Source of the DNA: Verrucomicrobiota bacterium
GTDB lineage: Bacteria; Verrucomicrobiota; Verrucomicrobiia; Verrucomicrobiales; Verrucomicrobiaceae
Direction: 5' to 3'
Assembly (NCBI GenBank): GCA_026397605.1
Contig: JAPLUM010000770.1
Coordinates: 1 to 40,603, forward strand
DNA: 40,603 nucleotides
In this document: piece by piece, positions 34,469-40,603 of the stretch
Numbering within the stretch: position 1 is the stretch's first letter
Layout of the letters: every line of letters begins with the position of its first letter
Position numbers and translations under genes: made by a program
The notes under the pieces: model-generated
What the model was told of the DNA's origin: nothing
Databases searched by the model: none
Seen by the model: the letters and a program-made list of their open reading frames with translations, nothing else

Positions 34469-35566
34469 ATGAAGTATTCTCTCAGCATTGCTCTTCTGTT
34501 TTTATCCGCCGCATTTCCCGTATTTTCGCAGAAAGGTGGGCCTTTGATCTCACCTGAGATACATAGCGATCAAAGTATAACTTTCCGCCTTCGCACGCCA
34601 AAAGCTCAAAGTGTGGCCATTCGTGGTCAATGGGACAAAAAGGAAGTCAGCATGACTCTGGACCCCGACAAGATGTGGAGCATCACCGTGCCAAGCATCC
34701 CGTCTGGAGTTTGGGAATACAGCTTCATCGTTGATGGTCTCACAGTCATTGATCCTGCCAATCCAGCAATCAAACCACAGCGTAATCCCAATACCAGCAT
34801 CCTGCATATCCCAGGCACGCCCCCAAATCCTTGGGACTTTCAGGACGTCCCGCACGGCACGGTGCATCAGCATGCCTATCTATCCAAAGCTCTCGACAAA
34901 CAGCGCAGCGCTTGGGTTTACACGCCGCCAGGCTACGAGGCAGACACGACCACGAAGTATCCACTCCTCGTTCTTCAGCATGGCTCTGGAGATCGCCACG
35001 AAACCTGGGTGGCCCATGGGAAAGCGCACTGGATTCTAGATAACCTGATTGCTGCGGGCAAAGCCAAACCAATGATCGTCCTCATGCTGGACGGCCATCC
35101 AATGGGTCAAATCCCTCGTGAAATGGCTGACAAACGCAGCGAATCTCTGATAGCCTTTAAAAACGAGCTTTTTAATGATGGCCTGCCATTGGTGGAGAAG
35201 CTCTACCGCGTCTCCCCTGACCGCGAACAGCGCGCGATCACCGGCCTCAGCATGGGTGGTTGGCAGTCGCTCAGCATAGGCATGACCAATCTCGACCGCT
35301 TTGCCTGGGTAGGTTCCTTTAGCGGTGCCGTGGATGAAAACGAGATCAAGACTGCACTGGATAACGCCAGCGACAGCAATGCAAAGCTGAAACTACTCTG
35401 GCTCGCCTGTGGAGAAAAAGACTTCCTGCTTGATCGTAACAATCAACTCATCACGACCCTCAAAACTCGCGGTGTGAATCACGAATGGCACCTCACTCCT
35501 GGAGATCACTCCTGGCCGATCTGGCGAGATTACCTTGCCCAGTTTGCGCCAAAGCTGTTTCGTTGA
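34469..35566 (+). CDS. Secreted esterase with N-terminal CBM48/E-set domain
   Basis: A 365-residue exported enzyme. The ATG at 34469 gives a signal peptide (MKYSLSIALLFLSAAFPVFS); the frame is open from 34244 but its leader has no family character. Residues about 25-115 form an E-set/CBM48-like domain (VAIRGQWDKKEVSM, VWEYSFIVDG). Residues 145-365 are an esterase-D/feruloyl-esterase-like hydrolase, with Ser261 in GLSMG, Asp318 in GEKDF and His347 in GDHSW as a plausible triad. Relatives act on plant-derived or acylated carbohydrates. It is followed 4 bp later by a small membrane protein gene. Confidence 0.9.
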   Translation: MKYSLSIALLFLSAAFPVFSQKGGPLISPEIHSDQSITFRLRTPKAQSVAIRGQWDKKEVSMTLDPDKMWSITVPSIPSGVWEYSFIVDGLTVIDPANPAIKPQRNPNTSILHIPGTPPNPWDFQDVPHGTVHQHAYLSKALDKQRSAWVYTPPGYEADTTTKYPLLVLQHGSGDRHETWVAHGKAHWILDNLIAAGKAKPMIVLMLDGHPMGQIPREMADKRSESLIAFKNELFNDGLPLVEKLYRVSPDREQRAITGLSMGGWQSLSIGMTNLDRFAWVGSFSGAVDENEIKTALDNASDSNAKLKLLWLACGEKDFLLDRNNQLITTLKTRGVNHEWHLTPGDHSWPIWRDYLAQFAPKLFR

Positions 35567-35570
35567 GGTT

Positions 35571-35960
35571 ATGGGGAGACTTCCTTGGCGCCAAGAACTT
35601 GCATTCCGAATGCTTTCCCTTGGGGCAATATTCCCAGGGATATTACTTTACGGCTGGATTGAAAGGGATTGGCGGATTATTTCTTGGAATGATTTACCGC
35701 TAATCGGGTTGTTACTTTTCATTGCATTGTTTTGCGGTTACAAGGTGATACAGATCGTCGTGCTGGAGTATCGGCCGAAGGTCTTAAACCCAGCTGAAAT
35801 ACGCATGAATCAGCTTCTTGCTGTCTGCGATAGCGTGGATGGTTTGCCGAAGGCCTTTAAGTCCTTCAATCAGTTTTGTGATCATATTTCAGACCTTCAA
35901 ACGCGACGGCTTTTACATCAACTTCACCAGATTCGTCCTGGTTTAGATGCGGGGCGCTGA
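35571..35960 (+). CDS. Hypothetical small membrane protein after the esterase
   Basis: A 129-residue protein starting 4 bp after the esterase stop, with two hydrophobic segments at about 15-28 and 39-62. The rest is polar and probably cytoplasmic, with an amphipathic region near 80-120. I recognise no family. The tight spacing suggests co-expression with the esterase. A longer in-frame start at 35535 would overlap the esterase and is not favoured. Confidence 0.62.
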   Translation: MGRLPWRQELAFRMLSLGAIFPGILLYGWIERDWRIISWNDLPLIGLLLFIALFCGYKVIQIVVLEYRPKVLNPAEIRMNQLLAVCDSVDGLPKAFKSFNQFCDHISDLQTRRLLHQLHQIRPGLDAGR

Positions 35961-35990
35961 GGATGATTGCGTTGGTAGCGATGCAGAGAA

Positions 35991-36086
35991 GTAGTCACGG
36001 GCTTCAGCCCGTGAGATATCTTTTTGCTCCCATAATCACGCCCCATTCTTTTGAGTCGGCTTGGGCGGACTAAAGTCCGGAACTAC
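35991..36086. repeat. REPIN-like pair of inverted REP elements
   Basis: The first REP-like unit is GTAG (35991-35994) directly followed by a 9-bp palindrome TCACGGGCT-TC-AGCCCGTGA (35995-36014). The second, in reverse orientation, is the palindrome CGGACT-AA-AGTCCG (36066-36079), followed by GAA and CTAC (36083-36086), the complement of GTAG. Two REPs facing each other with GTAG tags are the hallmark of REPIN elements mobilised by RAYT transposases. None is encoded in this window. Confidence 0.7.
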
Positions 36087-36160
36087 TTTTGGCCAGCTCA
36101 ACCAGCGTCTTTCCATCGAAGTCTGATACTAATGGGACGCGGACGATTTATATGGACATG

Positions 36161-36241
36161 AAAAGCCCTGTGAGGATTGCTCCCCACAGGGCTTTTGAGA
36201 GGTGAATTACTTCACCGTAGTGGCGATCTCAGAGAGATCGC
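36161..36241. terminator. Terminator and further hairpins downstream of PPDK
   Basis: A 12-bp stem AAAAGCCCTGTG/CACAGGGCTTTT (36161-36172 with 36185-36196, 12-nt loop) carries A and T runs at its ends and could terminate both ways. Between it and the PPDK stop are two more hairpins: GGTGAA-TTAC-TTCACC (36201-36216) and GCGATCTC-AGA-GAGATCGC (36223-36241). Three hairpins in a row suggest strong 3'-end formation or stabilisation of the PPDK transcript. Confidence 0.72.
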
Positions 36242-36246
36242 ACGCA

Positions 36247-36378
36247 TTATTTTTTCTTAGCAGCAGCTTTTTTGGCTGGAGCAGCCTTCTTGGCTGGAGC
36301 AGCTTTCTTGGCTGGAGCAGCAGCTTTCTTAGCTGGAGCGGCTTTCTTGACGGCTTTTTTTGCAGCTTTCTTGGCCAT
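36247..36378 (-). CDS. Possible separate start: 43-residue H1-like basic protein inside ppdK
   Basis: The last 44 codons of ppdK begin with an in-frame ATG (36376-36378) preceded by AAAGGAAA about 9 bp upstream. This looks like an intergenic leader with a ribosome site rather than protein-coding sequence. Translation from here would give a 43-residue protein of almost only Lys, Ala and Pro ([10 protein letters not shown], then KKAAPA units), like small bacterial H1-like nucleoid proteins. Whether it is made alone, as the tail, or both is unknown. Confidence 0.4.
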   Translation of the reverse strand: MAKKAAKKAVKKAAPAKKAAAPAKKAAPAKKAAPAKKAAAKKK

Positions 36379-39216
36379 AGTATTATTTCCTTTTTTTGTT
36401 GTTGTTGGTTGCTTTGCTTTTTTTGCCGGAGCAGCACTTTTGGCACTGCTACGGACAGTTTTTTCAGCGGGCTTTGCAGCAGCACGCTTTTCCTCGATCG
36501 CAGCCTGTGCAGCAGCAAGGCGGGCGACGGGAACACGGAAAGGACTACAGCTGACATAGGAAAGACCCACCTCGTGGCAGAACTTCACGCTGTCAGGATC
36601 ACCACCGTGTTCACCGCAGATGCCCAGCTTGATGTCTGGATTGGTCTTGCGGCCTTTTTCGATGGCGATTTTGATAAGCTGGCCGACGCCGGTAGTGTCG
36701 AGCGTAGCGAAAGGATTCTTCTTGAAGATTTCAGCCTCTGTATAAGGCATGAGGAAGGCACCCATGTCGTCACGGCTGATGCCGAGAGCGGTCTGAGTGA
36801 GATCGTTCGTGCCGAAGGAGAAGAACTGAGCGGTCTGAGCGATTTCGTCTGCGGTGAGGGCACCACGTGGGACTTCGATCATGGTTCCGACCAGGTAATC
36901 AAATTTGATCTTCTTCTCGGCCATCACTTCTTTAGCGACGCGATTGACGATTTCAACTTGGAGATCAAGCTCGCGCTTGAATCCGACAAGTGGGATCATG
37001 ACTTCGGGTTTCACCTTGATCTTCTTCTTGGAGACGTCAGCTGCGGCTTCAAAGATAGCGCGTGCCTGCATCTCAGTGATCTCAGGATAGGCGATGCCGA
37101 GACGGCAACCGCGGTGACCGAGCATCGGGTTGAACTCATGCAGAGATTCGACGCGATGTGCGATCTTCTCGACAGTGATACCGAGTTTCTTGGCGAGATC
37201 CTTCTGCTGAGCTTCCGTGTGAGGGAGGAACTCATGAAGAGGTGGGTCAAGGAGACGGATGGTTGCTGGCAGGCCTTTGAGGGCTTCAAAGATGCCAGTG
37301 AAGTCTTCACGCTGGTATGGGAGAAGCTTACCGAGTGCTGCACGACGATCTGCCTCTGTGGTGGCAAGGATCATTTCACGCATGGCGTCGATACGGTCAC
37401 CTTCAAAGAACATGTGTTCTGTGCGGGTAAGGCCGATGCCTTGGGCACCGAAAGCGATGGCGTTCTGGGTCTGCTCTGGATTATCCGCATTGGTGCGGAC
37501 CTGCATGCGAGTGGCCTTTGCACACCATGCCATGAGCTGATTGAAGCTTTTGAACTTCTCGGTGGCTTGAGCCACTTTATCACCATGGATCATGCCAGTG
37601 ATGATCTCAGAAGGCGCTGTCTTCAACTGACCACCATAAACGATACCGCTGGTACCTTCGATGGAGAGGAAGTCGCCTTCTTTGAAAGTCTGACCAGAAA
37701 CGGAAACCGTCTTCTTGTCATAGTTGATGTCCAGTGCAGCGGCACCGCAGATGCAAACTTTACCCATCTGACGAGCCACGAGAGCTGCGTGAGAAGAGAC
37801 ACCACCGCGAGCGGTGAGGATGCCTTCAGCAGCGATCATGCCGCGAAGATCTTCAGGGCTGGTTTCGTTACGGACGAGGAGAACTTTTTCACCGCGTGCT
37901 TCGGCCAAGACGGCACGGTCAGCATTGAGATAGATTTTACCACAAGCAGCACCAGGACCCGCAGGCAGACCTGAAGCGATGGCTTTAGCTTTCTTCACGT
38001 CTGCGATGTCAAAGATCGGAGCCAGGAGCTGGTCGAGCTGATCGGCTGGATTGCGCAAGATGGCAGTTTCCCAGTCGATGAGTTTTTCTTTCACCATGTC
38101 GATGGAGAACTTCAGAGCAGCAGCAGCTGTGCGCTTGCCGTTACGAGTCTGGAGCATGAAGAGTTTACCCTGTTGGATGGTGAACTCGACGTCTTGCACA
38201 TCTTTGAAGTGCTTCTCCAGAGTGGCGCGCACTTTGAGAAGTTCTGCATAGGACTTCGGCATCTGCTTCTTGAGCTCGATCACTGGCTCTGGCGTGCGAA
38301 CACCGGCGACGACGTCTTCACCTTGAGCATTGATGAGGAACTCACCGTAGAATTCGTTGACACCGTTGGCTGGGTTACGAGTGAAGGCCACGCCTGAACC
38401 GGAATCGTTGCCCGTGTTACCATAGACCATGGCCTGCACGTTGACGGCGGTACCCCACTCAGCTGGGATGTTGTATTTGCGACGATAAACAATCGCGCGG
38501 TCATTCATCCATGAACCGAAGACGGCGCCGGCAGCACCACGGAGCTGGTCCCAGGCATCATTTGGGAAAACTTTACCTGTGCGGTCTTTCACTAGAGCTT
38601 TGAAGAGCTTCACGAGTTCCATCTGGTCAGCAGCGGTGAGGTCGCTGTCCACGATGTCTTTCCCATACTTCTCGTGCTTGAACTCTTCGATGATGGTTTC
38701 AAAAGGCTCATGGTCTTCACCTTCGCGCTTTTGAACGCCGAGAACGACGTCACCATACATCTGAACGAAACGGCGATAGCAATCCCAAGCGAAACGCTCG
38801 TTCTTGGTTGCTGCAGCCAGAGCTAGAACGGTCTGATCATTCAGACCAAGATTCAAGATGGTGTCCATCATGCCAGGCATGGAGTCACGGGCACCGGAAC
38901 GAACGGCAACGAGGAGTGGCATGCCTTTAGCATCACCAAACTTGCAGTTCATGATTTTTTCCATCGACTTAACACCAGCTTCCATCTGGCCCTGAAGGCT
39001 TACTGGATAGGTGCGCTTGTTGTCATAAAAGTAAGTGCAGACTTCTGTCGTGATCGTGAATCCAGGAGGGACAGGAAGACCAATACGGCTCATTTCTGCC
39101 AAGTTCGCTCCTTTACCTCCGAGCAATGCTTTCATGGTACCACCGCCATCGGCTTTTCCGTCGCCGAAGGAATAAACATATTTTGTCTTGCTGCTGTTGC
39201 TCGCTGTCTTTGCCAT
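36247..39216 (-). CDS. ppdK: Pyruvate phosphate dikinase with histone-H1-like C-terminal tail
   Basis: A 989-residue protein. Residues 10-905 are a full PPDK, interconverting pyruvate, ATP and Pi with PEP, AMP and PPi. Landmarks are [12 protein letters not shown] at 31-42, the phospho-His loop [15 protein letters not shown] with His476, GHRGCRLG at 700-707 and the catalytic [11 protein letters not shown] with Cys867. Family members normally end near residue 900. Here an Ala/Lys-rich tail of 81 residues follows. It starts [13 protein letters not shown], passes through [11 protein letters not shown] and ends in KKAAPA-type repeats like histone H1 or HctB. An internal Met947 begins MAKKAAKK. The ATG at 39216 is chosen over a start at 39387, which has no family character. 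Confidence 0.94.
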   Translation of the reverse strand: MAKTASNSSKTKYVYSFGDGKADGGGTMKALLGGKGANLAEMSRIGLPVPPGFTITTEVCTYFYDNKRTYPVSLQGQMEAGVKSMEKIMNCKFGDAKGMPLLVAVRSGARDSMPGMMDTILNLGLNDQTVLALAAATKNERFAWDCYRRFVQMYGDVVLGVQKREGEDHEPFETIIEEFKHEKYGKDIVDSDLTAADQMELVKLFKALVKDRTGKVFPNDAWDQLRGAAGAVFGSWMNDRAIVYRRKYNIPAEWGTAVNVQAMVYGNTGNDSGSGVAFTRNPANGVNEFYGEFLINAQGEDVVAGVRTPEPVIELKKQMPKSYAELLKVRATLEKHFKDVQDVEFTIQQGKLFMLQTRNGKRTAAAALKFSIDMVKEKLIDWETAILRNPADQLDQLLAPIFDIADVKKAKAIASGLPAGPGAACGKIYLNADRAVLAEARGEKVLLVRNETSPEDLRGMIAAEGILTARGGVSSHAALVARQMGKVCICGAAALDINYDKKTVSVSGQTFKEGDFLSIEGTSGIVYGGQLKTAPSEIITGMIHGDKVAQATEKFKSFNQLMAWCAKATRMQVRTNADNPEQTQNAIAFGAQGIGLTRTEHMFFEGDRIDAMREMILATTEADRRAALGKLLPYQREDFTGIFEALKGLPATIRLLDPPLHEFLPHTEAQQKDLAKKLGITVEKIAHRVESLHEFNPMLGHRGCRLGIAYPEITEMQARAIFEAAADVSKKKIKVKPEVMIPLVGFKRELDLQVEIVNRVAKEVMAEKKIKFDYLVGTMIEVPRGALTADEIAQTAQFFSFGTNDLTQTALGISRDDMGAFLMPYTEAEIFKKNPFATLDTTGVGQLIKIAIEKGRKTNPDIKLGICGEHGGDPDSVKFCHEVGLSYVSCSPFRVPVARLAAAQAAIEEKRAAAKPAEKTVRSSAKSAAPAKKAKQPTTTKKGNNTMAKKAAKKAVKKAAPAKKAAAPAKKAAPAKKAAPAKKAAAKKK
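36268..36355. repeat. Tandem repeats encoding KKAAPA units
   Basis: Roughly 18-21-bp tandem copies built on TTCTTGGCTGGAGCAGC (plus-strand view) encode the Lys-Lys-Ala-Ala-Pro-Ala repeats of the tail. The run is almost perfect at the DNA level, so copy number may vary between strains. Confidence 0.75.
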
Positions 39217-39551
39217 AGATGTTGCCGTTTTAATCGGAGTGTGTTTGTGAATGTTATTGGACTGAGTTCCGATAATTAACATTTGATAATAGGATGCAAG
39301 CATAAGTTGACAACGAAAACTTAGAGTCGCTCTGCTTCCACGCGGTATGATGATGCTGCGCCTGAAGACTCTTTGTTTTGAAACCAATAAAACTCATGTT
39401 GGTGGAAGGCTCATGAATTCAAGGAAGCCGAAGATTCCTATCCAAAAGTATCGAATGGAAATCTGCGCTGTTGTTAGCTCGTAAGAATGCGAATCATCGC
39501 AAAAAATATTTTATGCATCAGTGTCTCCAATGCACTTTTGACCACTCTTGA
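39217..39551. other. 335-bp gap between ppdK and the S10 peptidase gene
   Basis: Besides the ppdK promoter and its leader of about 63 nt, this stretch shows no convincing gene on either strand. The part from about 39320 to 39551 is AT-richer and featureless. It may hold the 3' region of the peptidase transcript. Confidence 0.5.
39286..39313 (-). promoter_or_regulatory. Sigma-70-type promoter of ppdK
   Basis: On the minus strand, TTGTCA (39308-39313; 5 of 6 to the -35 consensus) is followed after a 16-bp spacer by TATTAT (39286-39291; 5 of 6 to -10). This predicts a start near 39279 and a 5' leader of about 63 nt before the chosen ppdK ATG, which supports that start. Confidence 0.6.
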
Positions 39552-40603
39552 TCACTGTCCGCTTGATGCTCGGATGAATTTGGCGAGGTCTGTTTTCTGT
39601 TTTTTGAGATCTGGAATGTTGAGATACATCATGTGTCCAGCAGTGTAATCATCATGCGTGATGTTCTTGTTCAGATCGGGATGCACGATGAGATGATTGA
39701 AGGTGTAGCGACTGGCAAAGTAAGGTGTGGCCATGTCATAGTAACCATTGGAGACATGCACTTTCAAAAACGGATTGGTGGACATGCTTTCAGCCAGGGT
39801 TTCTGAGACATCAGCAAACTCATTCTCCGCATCCCAGTTCCATTTGCCGACACTGGCCAGGATGTTGTACGGGCGATCATCTTCAAACTTGAGGTCATTG
39901 CGGATGTAGTGATTGAAGGTGGAAGCGTAGGCGCTGAAGATGGCGTCGGCACTAGGATCGCGCTCAGCTCCATCCCCAAGAGGATCGCGCACGGCGCTGG
40001 TGTAGCGGCTGTCGAAGCGACCGACAACCAACCTTTGATCTCGGAGTAACTCAGCATTAAACCGGCTCATGGAGACGCGGAGATTTGCCCCATCAATGTA
40101 GGCTTCTGATAGACCGATGAGGCGTGCCATCTTCTTCACGATGGCAGCACGCTGGTCTGCTGGCAGTGAGCCCCCCATGAGAAGTGCGCGATTGTAATCT
40201 CCACTGGCAAAGGTCTCTGCTTCTGCCAGCACTTCCGGCAGCGCTTTCTTTTGTAGATCTGCAGGCAGCTTTTTATGATACCAGGCTGTGGCAGAAAAAC
40301 TCGGAAGATAAAGCACATGCGGCAGATCATTGCCTGAGCCACCCCAGAGCGTTTGGAAATTCAGCACCGTAGAAACCAGCATGATGCCATTGAGGTTCAT
40401 GCGGTGGGCACGGAGAAGTTCACCACTCAGGGCGGCAGCACGTGTGGTGCCGTAGCTTTCACCGATGAGAAACTTGGGTGAAGGCCAGCGGGAGTGCTTA
40501 GTCACATAGAGACGAATGAACTCGCCGATGCTTTTTGCATCTTCATTGAGGCCGTAGAAGTTTTTGGCATCCTCAGGTTTCGCTGCGCGACTGTACCCAG
40601 TGC
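39552..40603 (-). CDS. S10 serine carboxypeptidase-like protein, cut by window end
   Basis: The 3' 350 codons of a larger gene that enters from beyond position 40603. Reading through the right edge gives TGYSRAAKPEDAKNFYGLNE and further S10-like sequence, so the GTG at 40505 is not the true start. The catalytic set is present: Ser in IGESYGT, Asp in SNGYYDMATP and His in AGHMMYL. S10 enzymes remove C-terminal residues from peptides and are usually exported; the signal peptide would lie outside the window. Confidence 0.9.
   Translation of the reverse strand, partial: TGYSRAAKPEDAKNFYGLNEDAKSIGEFIRLYVTKHSRWPSPKFLIGESYGTTRAAALSGELLRAHRMNLNGIMLVSTVLNFQTLWGGSGNDLPHVLYLPSFSATAWYHKKLPADLQKKALPEVLAEAETFASGDYNRALLMGGSLPADQRAAIVKKMARLIGLSEAYIDGANLRVSMSRFNAELLRDQRLVVGRFDSRYTSAVRDPLGDGAERDPSADAIFSAYASTFNHYIRNDLKFEDDRPYNILASVGKWNWDAENEFADVSETLAESMSTNPFLKVHVSNGYYDMATPYFASRYTFNHLIVHPDLNKNITHDDYTAGHMMYLNIPDLKKQKTDLAKFIRASSGQ

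Noticed and set aside
36379-36430. Programmed frameshift at the A7 runs in the ppdK tail
   Set aside because: The zero frame is already open through the tail, so no shift is needed to reach the H1-like part; kept only as a source of possible sequencing error.
36202-37974. A 590-codon plus-strand open frame opposite ppdK
   Set aside because: It is the antisense of a strongly conserved enzyme, has low-complexity Phe/Ser-rich composition and no recognisable domain; it arises from codon bias in ppdK.

Overview
This 40.6 kb stretch is ordinary-density bacterial chromosome, about 35 genes, GC in the mid-50s by eye. No rRNA, tRNA, CRISPR array, integrase or transposase gene was seen. The gene mix suggests a Verrucomicrobiota genome, most likely Prosthecobacter/Verrucomicrobiaceae-like. 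Pointers are many secreted hydrolases (SGNH, esterase, S10 peptidase, polysaccharide deacetylase), FG-GAP and YHYH proteins, two B12-binding radical SAM enzymes, secretin-type modules, an Ala/Lys-rich histone-H1-like tail and few clear Shine-Dalgarno sites. The taxonomic call is inference. In several genes the longest open frame starts at TTG or GTG; I moved those starts to internal ATG codons that fit the signal peptide or family N-terminus.

Layout. 1-9.5 kb, mostly minus strand: a sugar-phosphate isomerase-like TIM barrel; a BlaI-type repressor translationally coupled to an M56 (BlaR1-like) membrane protease with a secretin-like C-terminal half, with two palindromic operators upstream; an SDR oxidoreductase; a secreted alpha/beta hydrolase and polysaccharide deacetylase pair; an orphan ATPase; a Uma2-type nuclease-fold protein; and a secreted SGNH esterase. 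9.6-17.3 kb: a B12-radical SAM enzyme coupled to a membrane protein; a divergent HxlR regulator and DinB-like gene sharing an operator region; a second ATPase; a PEGA protein; an alkyltransferase-like protein and EamA transporter pair; a GYF-domain membrane protein; and an inositol monophosphatase. It ends in a 10-bp-periodic inverted repeat between convergent genes.

17.3-27.8 kb: a methyltransferase coupled to an MFS-acyltransferase fusion; a four-gene plus-strand run (small cytosolic protein, HtrA-like protease, secreted DUF3352-like protein, FG-GAP protein); and a DUF4080 radical SAM protein. 27.9-36 kb: a YHYH protein; holA-fdhD; a DUF374 acyltransferase that appears to lose its 3' end where it runs into convergent panC; an ABC exporter whose genes overlap each other and panC by 4 bp each; a newly noticed 50-residue membrane protein; and an esterase plus a small membrane protein. 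36-40.6 kb: a REPIN-like repeat pair, a hairpin-rich terminator region, pyruvate phosphate dikinase with an 81-residue histone-H1-like tail, its promoter, and an S10 carboxypeptidase-like gene cut by the window end.

The strongest candidates for new biology are the BlaI/M56-secretin fusion sensor, the PPDK-H1-like fusion with an internal ribosome site and ATG, the 10-bp-periodic hairpin element, and the DUF374/panC deletion-overlap.
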